From Brassica napus (taxonomy: Eukaryota > Streptophyta > Magnoliopsida > Brassicales > Brassicaceae): 64,000 bases of DNA. The stretch is from NCBI RefSeq assembly GCF_020379485.1, contig NC_063450.1:46838681-46902680 (forward strand), in the 5' to 3' direction. Every line of letters begins with the position of its first letter. The first letter of the stretch is position 1. Below the pieces are notes generated by a model. It was given only the letters and a program-made list of their open reading frames with translations, was not told where the DNA came from and ran no database searches. This document shows positions 48,520-60,476 of this stretch, piece after piece. The translations under genes and the position numbers were made by a program.

Positions 48520-49359
48520 GACGGTTGAGTCCCTGAGTGGACCAGAACCGTAATATGATCAAGTCCGGTAAGGGACGAGGATCAGGACACGACCTACTCG
48601 GAGATGGACCTATGGTCGGAATGCACGGTCGAGTCCTTCAGTGGACCAGGACCGGAATATGATCACGTCCTAAATGGACCAGGATCGAAATATGACAAAG
48701 TCCAGTGATGGACAGAAGTAAAGATAAGGCGGTTAGTCTAGTAGGGACTAAGATCGCAATATGGCCAAGCTGGAAAAGGCTGTGGTCGGTTAAGGGATGA
48801 TCCAGTACGATTAGGCTGTGATCATGAACCCTTGGTGTCTGTAAGGACATAAGGAAACAAAACAATCTGTTAGGACTTGTGGTACAACAAGCAGCCTAAA
48901 GATTGGAACGAGTTCATTAAGACTTGACTGATACATTGAGTGGCTTGGAGATTGGGTAAATCTACTAAGACTCGGGTATGCAGTAAGTTCTTAGGGACTG
49001 AAGATGATCTAGTCATGGACTAGGGTCAGAGAGTAAGAGACTTGGTGTCTACTAGGACCCCAACCTGGAGAGTTGGGTCAGTGACACAAGTCATGTCTTT
49101 GTATGGGTGCTTGATGGACCACTTGATAAGATTTTGGGTTAAATATCTATTAAGTGGGGGAGACTTGTTGTGTATATGATGACCAGGACGTGGTCAGTGA
49201 GAAGGAACAAGGTGGGAGATGCAATGAATTGGTTAGAAAGAACCAATCAAGCATGCTCCATGTTCCGGGTACAAAGGAGTTCAGATGGAACCTTTGTCAT
49301 GAGACAAGAGGTTAACACCACTGGATTCGAGGACGAATCCTTCGTAAGTGGGGGAGACT

Positions 49360-51270
49360 TGTCATGTCCCTGATTCTGGATAGGATCGTCCGGACGGACT
49401 GCGGTGCGTGGAAATGCACCAGTATGGTCATATGGCCCAAAGACAAGCGTGTCATAGCCTGGAAGTAAGGTTAAGGGCATCAGGAAGCTAAGGCATAGCT
49501 AATCCAAGAAGGAGACAAGCTCAAAGGAGCTGGACAAGCGAGCTGGTAGCTGGACAAGATCCAGGTGAAGCTCGATGAAGTGAGTGATCAGAATGGATCA
49601 TGGGAAAACTAAGTATAGGTCTGGAAATTGACCAAGGGACTTAGAAGGATTGAAGAAGATAAAGGAAACAAGCTGGACACAGTGTATAACAGCTGGGTGA
49701 TGCAGTAAGCAAGCTCGACCAGCTAGGTAAAGTGTAGTGCAGCTCAGTGTAGCTCACTGAAGAGTGTGTCAGCTCCCTGAGCTAGATGGACTAGCTCACT
49801 CAGCTGGGACAGCTGGGGATCAGCTCAACTCAGCTGGACTGAGTGTTCAAGTCATGGGCAGTTGGGCCGGGTCTGGACAGTGGCCGGGCCACATGGGTGA
49901 CCCGTGTGTGCCGATGGGCTGGTGGGCTCTTGGGATTGAGCCAGGAGCATGGGCAATCCGTGTGGGCTTGCTTTGGACATGTCCAGGAGTGCTTTGACAG
50001 TTCCAAACCGTGTGGTAACTGCCAGAGGTGAAAGGGTGTGATCTGGACCATTGATTTAAATCAATGGCCAGGATTGAAACCGAAGGGATGGAGTGGTTAA
50101 AAAGTAACCACCAAAAAGTAACCACCCCTTCTCCTATATAAGGAAGGCAAGTCCGTGCCTTTGCAGGCACACCAGGGACTTCCTTCTACACCCTGAAACA
50201 CAAAGAAAACCAGAGAAAAAGAGAGAGAGAGTCGGATTGCTCCATCCAAGATCAAGAGTGGTGTGAAGGCAGCAAAGAGGCAGTTTTGTGGGCAATCACA
50301 AGGGGAGTTGAGAACGACCCTTTGATGGTGATTGATCATGGATGATCATGTCCTAGGCTTCCTCTGTGGCCTGGGAACACACTCAAATGGTCAGGAGGGA
50401 AGGGAGAAGGCCGGACTCCACTCTCAATGGCATGAACAGCCTTAAGGGCAGATGTGTGTAGAAAGGCAGTTTCATGGGCACTGAAGGGGGAAATGATGGA
50501 CGACCCTGTGAGGATGTTTGATCATGGATGATCACATCCTGGGCTTCCTTTGTGTCTTGGGAACACACGCAAATAACCAGGAGAGAAGGGAGAAGGCTAG
50601 ACTCCACTCTTACAGGCCAAGACAGCCTTGAAGGCGGATGCAGTGTAGAAACTGGTTTCATGGAAGTTCCATGGATGGGAAGTTGGTGCGACCCTTGAAT
50701 AGATCTTATCAATACTGGAGGTATGTGATAGGACAATGATGGAGGCGTGCCCTGGAGGAGCATGGCCGTCCATGATAAGGGAAGGCACATGATCTAATCA
50801 GATCATGTATAAGGTAACCGGTTTTATGATTCCCTTTTGAATTCCAATTCTGTTGACTGAGGAATTGATCATGGCCAAGTATGGCACGTCCTTGAGGAAT
50901 ATATATATTATGAATGATTATGGTGTAGTCTGTTGGATCAGACTTGATGACACTAAACCATGGCCTTGGCCGGTTAGGAGAAATCCTCCATGGCCTTGGT
51001 TTGGAAGGTATGATCAGATCTCATAGTTCCTGAAGGACTTGAGGGGATCTGATGATTGATTCTTCTTAGTAGATATTATTCCGCTGCGTATGTGTTGTAT
51101 TGATCTAGCTAGGGAATGACTAAGGTAGTCTTGAGCTAGGATCTGAGTTAGCCCTCGCCAATGGGCGATATTTTAAATAAAGGGCAAAATTTTTAGAGGT
51201 TCGGTCTGGGTATGGACTGAGCGACGTGAGGCATCGACCGCGGCCTAGTCGGCCGGGATCGGGTCTTACA
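49360..51270 (+). repeat. Gypsy LTR 3
   Basis: 1911 bp, ends GGTCTTACA, followed by the TGGTT duplication. About two private substitutions by eye (AAGTATAGG and GCCAGGATTG). Confidence 0.95.
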
Positions 51271-51275
51271 TGGTT

Positions 51276-51536
51276 CGTCTGATCTACGAAACGGTTTTGG
51301 GGAGATGAGGAATGGAAGATGAGAAGTAGGGTTCGTCGATTATGTTCAACATGCCTAAATGATGAGTTTATGTTTGACATGCCAAAATATTAAACAGACC
51401 GAATTAAAAATTGAAGCCCACAACCACAATAATCCGTATCTGACGTGGACAATTAATAGAACATGAGTGGATGAATATAATTGTCGACGTGGACAGGCTA
51501 AGAGGGGTTTATTAAGCCCTTTTAGTATAGTATAGA
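51276..51536 (-). mobile_element. Helitron 5' terminus (minus orientation), cut off from its RPA-like gene
   Basis: On the minus strand the segment begins TCTATACTATACTAAAAGGG directly after A, the usual Brassicaceae Helitron 5' end inserted at A/T. It continues through CACGTCGACAATTAT to the point where the gypsy array is inserted. With the array removed, the RPA-like pseudogene start lies roughly 0.4 kb inside this end. No matching 3' terminus (hairpin plus CTAG) was found beyond 38.3 kb. Confidence 0.6.
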
Positions 51537-51609
51537 TTTCTCTATGTAGTACTGCATATGTTTCATTTTAAATATAGTTCTAAAATAAAATTTTATTTTA
51601 AAATAAATA

Positions 51610-51855
51610 CTCTCTCCATTTCATATTACGTGTCATTTTAACATTTTATTCTTATTACAAAATAATATTATTTTAGAATTTCAATGCAGCTTTCAGTTTA
51701 ATATTAATTACAGATGCATTGATTTTATAAATAATTTCATTTATCTCAAATACCATTGGTTGAATACGTGTAATTAATAAAAATTTAAATGCATTTCAAT
51801 CATTTTTTTATTTGTGTGTAAATGTTAAAGTGACATTCTTCATGAAACGGAGGAG
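51610..51855. mobile_element. Stowaway-type MITE
   Basis: 246 bp with TA on both sides (51608-51609 and 51856-51857) and terminal inverted repeats CTCTCTCCATTTCAT and, on the opposite strand, CTCCTCCGTTTCATG. No coding capacity. More diverged ends than the element at 35860. Confidence 0.8.
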
Positions 51856-52169
51856 TATCGTTTTAAAAATTTAATGCAAAATTTTATTAACAATATTATC
51901 TAATTTATTTTTCTACCGGTTCAAATATGATTAAATTTATAAGTAAAAATGTTTTTTTTTATTTTGAAAATATGCAAAATTAAATATTTCATTAATATCT
52001 GTGCATAAACCCTAAAACGAAAAATTAAAATAAAACATATGGAATAATATTTTCAAACATTTATATTTTAGGAACAGAGAAAGAAGTATTAGTTAATTTT
52101 TTCTATAGAATATCTTAATTCGATCTTTTGAGTAAAGCTAATCATAGGAGTTGAGCCGTAGTTCATTAA

Positions 52170-52492
52170 GGTTGTTGTATTCAAATGGATTTGAAAATCC
52201 GAACTAAATCTAGTGTTATTGGTTCTATGATTTTCAAATCTGTATTAAAATCATGTGTTATTGGTTTAATAATTCATAAATTCTGTATCAAATCAAGTGT
52301 TATTCAATCGTACGGATTTACTAATATATTTGATTTTATAATGGATTTGTTTGGATTTTTTAGTTAAAAATACAAAAATTCAAATACGAGGGAAAACCTC
52401 CAGATTTGCATATTTTACTTGAATTTATAAATACTATATGGATTTCTAAATCAATCAAAATATATAAACCAATAACAACTCCCAAAATGAAA
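52170..52492. repeat. GTGTTATTGG-containing MITE-like repeat
   Basis: Starts GGTTGTTGTATTC and ends AACCAATAACAACTCCC; the ends are roughly inverted. Inside, GTGTTATTGGTT-type words recur at 52213, 52256 and 52300. Related sequence is at 36409-36520. Boundaries and class are uncertain. Confidence 0.45.
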
Positions 52493-52802
52493 ACCCACAA
52501 GCCTTTAAAAGCAAGTCTCTAAATGGCGTAGAAACCGGTTTAATCTTCAATGGTTGAAACTAATTCCGGGTTTGATTTTATTCGGCTATCGTGTACTTAA
52601 TTATTTTAATTAATCGAGGTGAATAATTAGCCAAATAAAAACAGAACAAAAAGGCGACGCCTGTACTGTCTGTCTGTCTTCACCATTTCGTAAATTCTCA
52701 AACATTACAAACAGAGAGAGATCCTTACATATACTTCGCTACCTTCCTCCGATCTCCGATCAGGATCATTTTTTTCCGGTGGCTCCCCGAGTCTTCTTGG
52801 TA

Positions 52803-52804
<2 letters not shown>

Positions 52805-52829
<25 letters not shown>
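52805..52829 (+). repeat. Run of 25 G in the O-fucosyltransferase 5' leader
   Basis: Uninterrupted guanine homopolymer about 30 bases upstream of the start codon, followed by GAGGAG. A short upstream ORF (ATGGCATTTCCGTAA, 52835-52849) lies between it and the main ATG. Such a tract could form G-quadruplexes, or be mis-sized by sequencing. Confidence 0.9.
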
Positions 52830-52833
<4 letters not shown>

Positions 52834-52858
52834 GATGGCATTTCCGTAAAAACCAGTG

Positions 52859-55276
52859 ATGAAATTGGCAGCTGAGGTGTGGAGGTCGAGCGTGAGGCTG
52901 CTGACGACGACGAACTCGCCTCCTCAGCTCAACGGCGGGGGAAACAAGAGCGGGATATGGAGGTGGAGATCTTTCTCGGGTCAGCCCAAGAGAACGGTAA
53001 CGTGGACATGGGTTTGTGGGTTCATGCTTTTCACCTTAGGTGTCATCTCACTCTTCACCGGTCACGTTGTCTCCCACCTCGAGTGGTATTCTCAGCAACT
53101 AAGCAAAAGGAGCTTACTGGTACCCTTTCTAAAATTTCAGCTTTCAGCTTTACTTGATTTTAGTCTCGGTTTTTGTTCTTACTGAGTTTTTGAAATTGGA
53201 TATTCTTAGGATATGAGCCGTAGGGAGCCAATTGATGTATGGAAGTCGAAGTATTCGAAGTTCTTCTATGGATGCAGTGAAAGAGGAAGGAACTTCCCAC
53301 GTAAGTGAAACTTTTAGTCCTTTCCATATTGATCTTGGATTCTAGTAGTAAAAGCTTGTAACTTTATTGATCTGATAGCAAGTTTGGCTCTACCCTTTTT
53401 ATTAGTTTGGTTAAAATCATAATACTAATTTGGGAATCTGTTGATGTACAAGTACATTAGGCTTTGAACATTTCGTCTCACATTTGTTTTTTTTCATCTT
53501 GTTCTGGGCACATGCAGCTGCTGTCCAGGAGCACTCGTCTAATGGTTATTTGCTGATTGCGGCTAGTGGTGGTCTGAACCAGCAAAGAACAGGAGTAAGT
53601 GATATGCTCACTGAGACCTGCTCTTTTCGCGTTACATGTGTTTGAAACTAAATGTTTTTTTTTAATGAGACAGATAACAGATGCAGTAGTTGTAGCACGG
53701 ATTCTTAATGCCACTTTAGTTGTACCTGAGTTGGATCACCGTTCTTATTGGAAAGATGATAGGTAACTTTTTGCCAAGTGAACATGTTTCCTTTTTCGGT
53801 TTCCTCTTATGTAAATGCATCATCTTAATTTTGTTTTTGTTTTCTGGTGTAGTGACTTTAAGGACATTTTTGATGTTAACTGGTTCATCTCTTCCCTCAC
53901 AAAAGATGTGACTGTAGTAAAGAGAGTTCCTGACAGAGTCATGCGCTCCATGGAGAAACCTCCTTATACAATGCGTGTCCCTCGAAAGTCTACTCCCGAG
54001 TATTATCTCGACCAAGTGTTGCCAATTCTCTCGAGAAGACATGTAAGACTGTTTCACCTAAGAATCAAATTGTTTTCTTTTTGTTACTTCATTGAATAGA
54101 ACAATATGTATGGTTCAGTTTCAGTATTGTATGGTAGGAGCATGTTCATGATTCTTTAAATCTTGCAGGTTTTACAATTGACAAAGTTTGACTACAGACT
54201 AGCAAATGATCTAGACGAAGACATGCAAAAGTTGCGCTGCAGGGTCAACTATAATGCTTTAAGATTCACAAAGCGCATACAATCAGTTGGAATGAAAGTG
54301 GTCAAGAGGATGAGAAAGATGGCCACACGTTTTATAGCTGTCCACTTGAGGTTTGAACCAGACATGCTAGCCTTTTCTGGTTGTGACTTTGGCGGTGGTG
54401 TAAAAGAGCGAGCTGAGCTTGCAGAAATAAGAAAACGATGGGACACTTTGCCTGTGAGTGATCCTTTTTATTATGTTTTAAGTTGTTTGGAGTTGCAATA
54501 TCTCACTAGTCAACCACTTGCAGGATCTGGACCCTCTGGAGGAAAGAAAGCGTGGGAAATGCCCTCTTACACCTCATGAAGTGGGCTTAATGCTACGCGC
54601 TCTTGGTTTTGCTAACAACACATACATCTATGTGGCCTCTGGAGAAATATATGGTGGTGAGAAGACACTGAGACCACTCAGAGATCTGTTTCCAAACTTC
54701 TACACCAAGGAAATGCTTGCCAATGATGAGCTCAAGCCTTTGCTTCCCTTTTCTTCACGCCTTGCTGCCATTGACTACATAGTCAGCGACGAAAGTGACG
54801 TCTTTATCACTAACAATAATGGAAACATGGCCAAGATTCTTGCTGGCCGAAGGTAACAACAAACCCTCTCTACGACTTCTTGTGTATATAACACATGAGA
54901 CATGAGAATGATCTCTTCTGAGTATGTGATTTACAGGAGGTACATGAGGCATAAGAGGACCATAAGGCCAAATGCGAAGAAGCTCAGTGCTTTGTTTATG
55001 GACCGAGAGAAGATGGAGTGGCACACTTTCGCCAAGAAAGTTAAATCTTGTCAGCGAGGGTTCATGGGTGATCCTGATGAGTTCAAACCAGGACGCGGTG
55101 AGTTCCACGAGTACCCGCAGTCTTGCATTTGTCAGAGACCCTTCTCTTATGACAAACACTCAACGGAGGAGGATGAAAAAGAAGAGATACAAGAAGAGGT
55201 GCACAACAACACCCGACCTGGATATGGTCATTTGTCTCCACCAGACAGTGAGCGGGACGAAGTTTTCCCTGATTAG
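52859..55276 (+). CDS. O-fucosyltransferase family protein (At4g16650-like)
   Basis: Plant-type GDP-fucose protein O-fucosyltransferase family member, a type II Golgi membrane protein; exact acceptor unknown. Eight exons: 52859-53119, 53210-53300, 53518-53594, 53674-53762, 53853-54042, 54169-54453, 54524-54852, 54937-55276. All are GT-AG and in phase, giving 553 residues. A single membrane anchor near residues 48-72 (TWVCGFMLFTLGVISLFTG) is followed by the luminal domain with SGGLNQQRTGITDAVVVARI, LDHRSYWKDDSDF, AVHLRFEPDMLAFSGC, YVASGEIYGGE and ITNNNGNMAKILAGRRRY, all characteristic of the family. The tail is acidic. The start codon was chosen because it opens the longest frame joined to the anchor. 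Confidence 0.93.
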
Positions 55277-56025
55277 TAAATTTGTTTTCAGCAGACAGTG
55301 CAGGTCGCTGGATTTTACTGTAACCAGGTAGGTTAAAATCCAAACCTAACTTTGAAGGAGAATATTAACATACAACAGTAATAATCTACATTATCTAATA
55401 AGAAAAGTGGCAATGTTGTTTCAGCTGTTGTATGGAGATTGATCAATCAACACATGTAGAGAAGAAAGAGGTATAGGAGCTTGCCAGGTAGTTTGCTTGT
55501 TGCTTCAAGTGTTTATAGATACTTCTATCGAATAGGCATACATAGAAGTAGAACCCACCTCTCTCTCTGTTTCCTTCTGACTTTGTGACACCACCTAAAC
55601 TATCTGTTGTCTTGTATTTGTCTTATGTTATTACCTCAAATCTAGTTTTTTTTTTTTGTCTCAAACCAGTTGTTTTTTTTTTGTATTCCCTATATTTCCT
55701 GAAGTGTAAAATCAAGTTTTTTCCCTGGTGATTTTTTTGTTTGTATTTTCATTTTTAAAATCAAAGAAAAAATATTTGGATCTGTATCAACTCAAGTTTG
55801 ATTATTTTATTTTGGTCTAGTCTCAAAATTGCCATCAAAAGTTACATCCAAATGTGTCTTGTCTTGTCAAAATTAAACAACAACGGCCCAGCGTTTTGGC
55901 TAAAACCTCTCATTAGAACAGAGGTTGTTTACACCTGGATTTAACCAAAAAACAATCCAAACTTCTAGACCTACCACTCTACAACAAAGCGTAATCACCA
56001 ACACACTAAGCGTCTTAAATCTCAA
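55277..56025. other. 3' flank of the O-fucosyltransferase gene and intergenic
   Basis: Probably holds its 3' UTR. T-rich sequence without coding support; no repeat ends seen. Confidence 0.5.
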
Positions 56026-56144
56026 CACGTGTCAATATTCACACGTGGACTACTATAATTGGTGGTATCCCAGAATCATAGTTCCACGTCAACATTTGAT
56101 TTTTATTAAACACCTTTGATAACTCTCTTCTCCGTTAATATATA
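56026..56144 (+). promoter_or_regulatory. Promoter of HSP70-17 with G-boxes and a CCACGTCA element
   Basis: Two CACGTG G-boxes (56026-56031 and 56042-56047), an ATTGG at about 56058-56062 and CCACGTCA at 56084-56091 lie just upstream of a TATATA at 56139-56144. CCACGTCA-type sites with ATTGG are what plant ER-stress bZIP factors (bZIP28/bZIP60 with NF-Y) bind. Spacing is not the textbook ERSE, so this is inference. A probable 5'-UTR intron runs 56245-56565. Confidence 0.5.
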
Positions 56145-56610
56145 CACACTCTCGTCTCCGTTTGTTCACTTTAGTTTTCTCGAGAAAACCTCTGAATCTG
56201 CAAATCGATTTCCTCCGGAGAATGCGATCGGAGCTCAGAAACTGGTATCTATCTTTACCTACACTCTCGAATCACTGATGATCTCATCAAACTATCTTAG
56301 ATTTAACTTACACGCCCTGATTAAAATCTCTCTCCGTGCATTCGAAAGTTTCTACGAATGTTCCTGATAACATTGCTTAATCTTAACGTTTCGTCTTCGA
56401 TTTCATTAGTTTTACTCTGTGTTGGTAGTCCTTAGCCTATTCTAGAGCTGATTAAATCGTGTATCTTATCGGCCGTGATCGATTTAGATTCGAAGAATCG
56501 TAGTTCTTTTTGGGGATTTGCTCTGTTTCTAGGGTTCTTGACTCGTTTTTTTTGTTATCCTGCAGAGGAAGTGCGGCTCTAATCTCGTTGTTTTAGTTAA
56601 CGATAGGAAC

Positions 56611-59600
56611 ATGAGGAAGAAGATGTGTACCGTGTTAGTGTTGCTCTTGTCATTGCTCTCTGTACTCTTTGTTCCATCGGAATCAGCTGTTGCAAGCGTA
56701 GATCTAGGTTCAGAATGGGTGAAAGTCGCCGTAGTTAACATCAAACGAGGGCAGAGTCCGATCTCTGTAGCCATCAACGAGATGTCCAAGAGGAAATCCC
56801 CAAGCTTAGTTGCCTTCCACTCCGGTGACAGGTTGCTAGGCGAGGAAGCTGCAGGGATCACGGCTCGTTACCCTAATAAAGTTTATTCACAGCTTCGGGA
56901 CATGGTTGGGAAGCCTTTTAAGCATGTCAAGGATTTCATTGACTCTGTGTACTTGCCGTTTGATATCGTTGAGGATTCTAGAGGCGCGGTTGGTGTAAAG
57001 ATTGATGATGGGACGACTGTTTACTCGGTGGAGGAGTTGTTGGCTATGATCTTGGGGTATGGGTCTGACCTGGCTGAGTTCCATGCGAAGATCCCGGTGA
57101 AGGATATGGTTGTTTCGGTTCCACCTTACTTTGGGCAGGCGGAGAGGCGGGGTTTGATCCAGGCTTCTCAGTTGGCTGGTGTTAATGTTCTGTCCCTGGT
57201 TCATGAGCATTCCGGTGCAGCTTTGCAGTATGGGATTGATAAGGATTTCGCAAATGGGTCGAGACATGTTATATTTTATGACATGGGTTCGAGTAGTACT
57301 TATGCTGCCCTTGTCTATTACTCTGCTTACAATGAGAAGGAGTTTGGCAAAACTGTTTCTGTCAACCAATTTCAGGTAGATTATGCTCTTAATAGACAGT
57401 TTTGTTTTTGAGTATGTGTGACATAAGCTCCGTTTTATCATGATAATTTTTTCAGTTTGGTCTCAGTTGGTAATGAGTTAGATGTAATTATGTGAATGTA
57501 GGTCAAGGATGTTAGATGGGACTCGGGACTTGGAGGACAGAGTATGGAGATGCGCTTGGTAGAGTACTTTGCAAATGAGTTTAACAAACAGCTCAGTAGT
57601 GGAGTTGATGTGAGGAAGTTCCCTAAAGCAATGGCTAAATTAAAGAAACAAGTCAAACGTACAAAGGAAATTTTGAGTGCAAACACCGGGGCTCCAATAT
57701 CTGTTGAATCTCTCCATGATGATCGTGATTTCAGGTATAACTAAATTATATCAAGATTTCCGTATTTTTCCAGCTCGCCGAACCTTGTGATGCGCATTGA
57801 ATTCTAACTTGCGTTTTCTTTCAGGAGCACAATTTCCCGTGAGAAGTTTGAGGAACTCTGTAAAGATCTTTGGGAAAGGTCTCTTACACCTTTAAAAGAT
57901 ATTCTCAAGCATTCAGGTTTGAAGATGGATGATATATATGCAGTAGAGCTAATAGGAGGAGCTACTAGAGTCCCCAAACTACAGGTAAATGTTCATGCTG
58001 TTGAAGCAAATCAATTCGACTTCTACATCCAAAGGTGTTGGACTATTCGCTTTTGATCTGATTTTTCCCCCTCTTTATAATTACAGAGCACGATCCAGGA
58101 ATTTATTGGGAAGCAAGATTTAGACAAACATCTGGATGCTGATGAGGCTATTGTCCTCGGCTCAGCACTACATGCTGCTAACTTGAGCGATGGAATCAAA
58201 TTGAAACGTAGGCTAGGTATAGTTGATGGTTCCCCATATGGATTTCTAGTTGAGTTGGAAGGTCCTAATGTCAAGAAAGATGAGAGCACAAAGCAACAAC
58301 TCGTACCACGGATGAAAAAGCTACCCAGCAAGGTACATCATTACATTCACAACCTTTTGAAGCTTAGCAGTGTGTTGTATGTCTTGTAATAATTCCATGT
58401 ACCTGATTCTTTCACAGATGTTCAGAACATTTGTCCTTGACAAAGATTTTGACGTGTCACTTGCTTATGAGTCCGAGGATATCCTACCCCCAGGAATTAC
58501 CTCCCCTGTGTTTGCGCAGTATTCTGTTTCTGGTTTGACGGATGCAACTGAGAAGTAAGAGCTTACAGTTTGCATTTTTATTGTTGATTTCCGTTTACAG
58601 AGAACAATGGTTTTCCAATAAATAAAACTTTTTGTTCTTGACAGATATTCTTCCCGGAATCTGTCAGCACCTATCAAGGCAAATCTGCATTTCTCTCTAA
58701 GTAGAAGTGGGATTCTCAGTCTAGATCGGGGAGACGCTGTCATTGAAATCACAGAATGGGTAGAAGTTCCAAAGAAGAACGTGACTATCGAGAGTAACAC
58801 AACCTCAACAACAGGCAATGCCTCTACTGGAGCTGCCTCTGACGAGAATTCACAAGAAAATAAAGAGGAACTACAAGCTGATGCTGGAAACAGCACTGCT
58901 GAAGAACCAGCTGTGGTAGACCTGGGGACGGAAAAAAAGCTGAAAAAGCGGACATTTAGGATTCCTCTGAAGGTGTGTATTCTGGCTTACTGTTTCCAAG
59001 ATTTTCTTGATTCTATCATCACCACTAACCAATTATCTTCGAATATATGACTTGTAGGTAGTTGAGAAAACTGTTGGACCTGGAGCACCTTTTACGAAAG
59101 AGTCTCTTGCTGAAGCTAAGACAAAATTAGAAGCCTTGGACAAGAAAGATAAGGAAAGAAGAAGAACGGCCGAGTTAAAGAACAATCTTGAATCTTATAT
59201 ATATGCTACCAAAGAGAAGGTGAGTGTGCTTTATATAGATCACTATCTCCATTACATCACTGTTCTTTTGTTGCTATATAGTCTTCGTTTTCTCTACACT
59301 ATATTGTCTTTAGCTGCCATTCTTCTCAATACTCAATGGTTTGTTTTTATTTTGGTTTAACAGCTAGAAACACCTGAATTTGAAAAGATTTCCACCCAAG
59401 AAGAGCGCAAGGCGTTTGTTGAGAAGCTTGATGAGGCAAGTATTAGTTTTATTTTGAACTATATATATACCATTTCATCGAGTTCCTATGATGAATGCAA
59501 GCGTGTGACATTGAGTGGGTGTCTGGTGTGCTTCAGGTGCAAGATTGGCTTTACATGGACGGTGAGGATGCTAATGCCACAGAGTTTCAGGAGCGGCTTG

Positions 59601-60476
59601 ACTCACTAAAAGCCATTGGCAGTCCCATATCTTTGCGGTTTGTTCTCTGCTCATAATATTTTGATTGAACGGGAGCTTGCTTGCTAGAAGAGTATTCTTA
59701 TAAAACATTTGATACATTTTTGTACAGATCGGATGAGCTTACAGCACGACCCGTAGCAGTTGAATACGCTCAAAAATACCTAACCGAAGTGAAGGAGGTA
59801 CGCTGACTGACATTACATGACTTGCCAGTTTTCTTATGATAGAGCTAACACAGTTGGGTTTTTGCAGATCATAAAAGAGTGGGAGACGAACAAAACTTGG
59901 CTTCCAAAAGAAAAAATCAACGAGGTTGTTTTGCTCATCTAAGCGAAAGCACATAGCTCTCTTTAATAATTGTTGGTGAGCTTCTGCTAAAATTGCGTTA
60001 ATTCTGATTTAGGTCTCAAAGGAAGCAGAGAAAGTAAAAAGCTGGTTGGAGAAGAATGAAGCTGAGCAGAAAAAGTGAGCGTTGCTTCATTTACTTAGCT
60101 CTTAACGTCTTTAAAGTTAGAGGGAGTTAACATGACGAAACTCTTGTCACAGGACTTCTCTGTGGAGCAAGCCAGTGTTCACGTCAGATGAAGTGTACGC
60201 CAAAGTATTTACTATGCAAGACAAGGTACACGAAACGAGTTTGATAAATAAATAAAGTCACAAAAAGGAATTTTCATTTAATTTGGGGGTTAAAATAAAA
60301 ATATATATACACAGGTGACGAAGGTGAATAGGATTCCAAAGCCGAAGCCAAAGATAGAGAAACCAACAAAGAAGGAGAATACAACGGAGGAAAAATCAAA
60401 AGGCTCAGAAGACTCCACCAATTCTACTGAATCTGAAGCTGCCGCCAAAGAAGAAGAGGGCCACGACGAGCTTTGA
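56611..60476 (+). CDS. HSP70-17: ER-lumen HSP70/HSP110-type chaperone, HSP70-17 (GRP170/HYOU1-like)
   Basis: Large ER chaperone that assists protein folding and probably acts as nucleotide-exchange factor for BiP. Fourteen exons: 56611-57375, 57502-57734, 57825-57984, 58087-58332, 58418-58554, 58645-58972, 59058-59219, 59364-59435, 59537-59637, 59728-59797, 59868-59924, 60013-60074, 60153-60225, 60315-60476; 875 residues. An N-terminal signal peptide (residues about 4-26) is followed by an ATPase domain with VDLGSEWVKVAVV, VSVPPYFGQAERRGL, YDMGSSSTYAALV and ELIGGATRVPKLQ, then the substrate domain with a Ser/Thr/Glu-rich loop. The helical C terminus ends HDEL, the ER-retention signal. Intron 8 uses a GC donor at 59436-59437, the only choice that keeps the frame. 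The length matches Arabidopsis HSP70-17 as I remember it. Confidence 0.95.

Larger units (their letters stand above)
40788..51270 (+). mobile_element. Tandem Ty3/gypsy element: LTR-internal-LTR-internal-LTR
   Basis: 10483 bp with a single TGGTT target duplication outside the whole array (40783-40787 and 51271-51275). Three 1911-bp LTRs at 40788-42698, 45152-47062 and 49360-51270 begin TGTCATGTCC and end GGTCTTACA. Two internal regions, 42699-45151 and 47063-49359, each have an initiator-Met-type primer-binding site, protease and partial RT coding, a long non-coding block and a polypurine tract. The RT motif style ([17 protein letters not shown]) and primer-binding site suggest the Tekay/Del chromovirus group. 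The missing gag and truncated pol make it non-autonomous. The array splits a Helitron-linked RPA-like locus. Confidence 0.93.

Noticed and set aside
56887..57441. Minus-strand ORF of 184 codons
   Set aside because: Antisense of HSP70-17 exon 1, which has clear HSP70 motifs on the plus strand.
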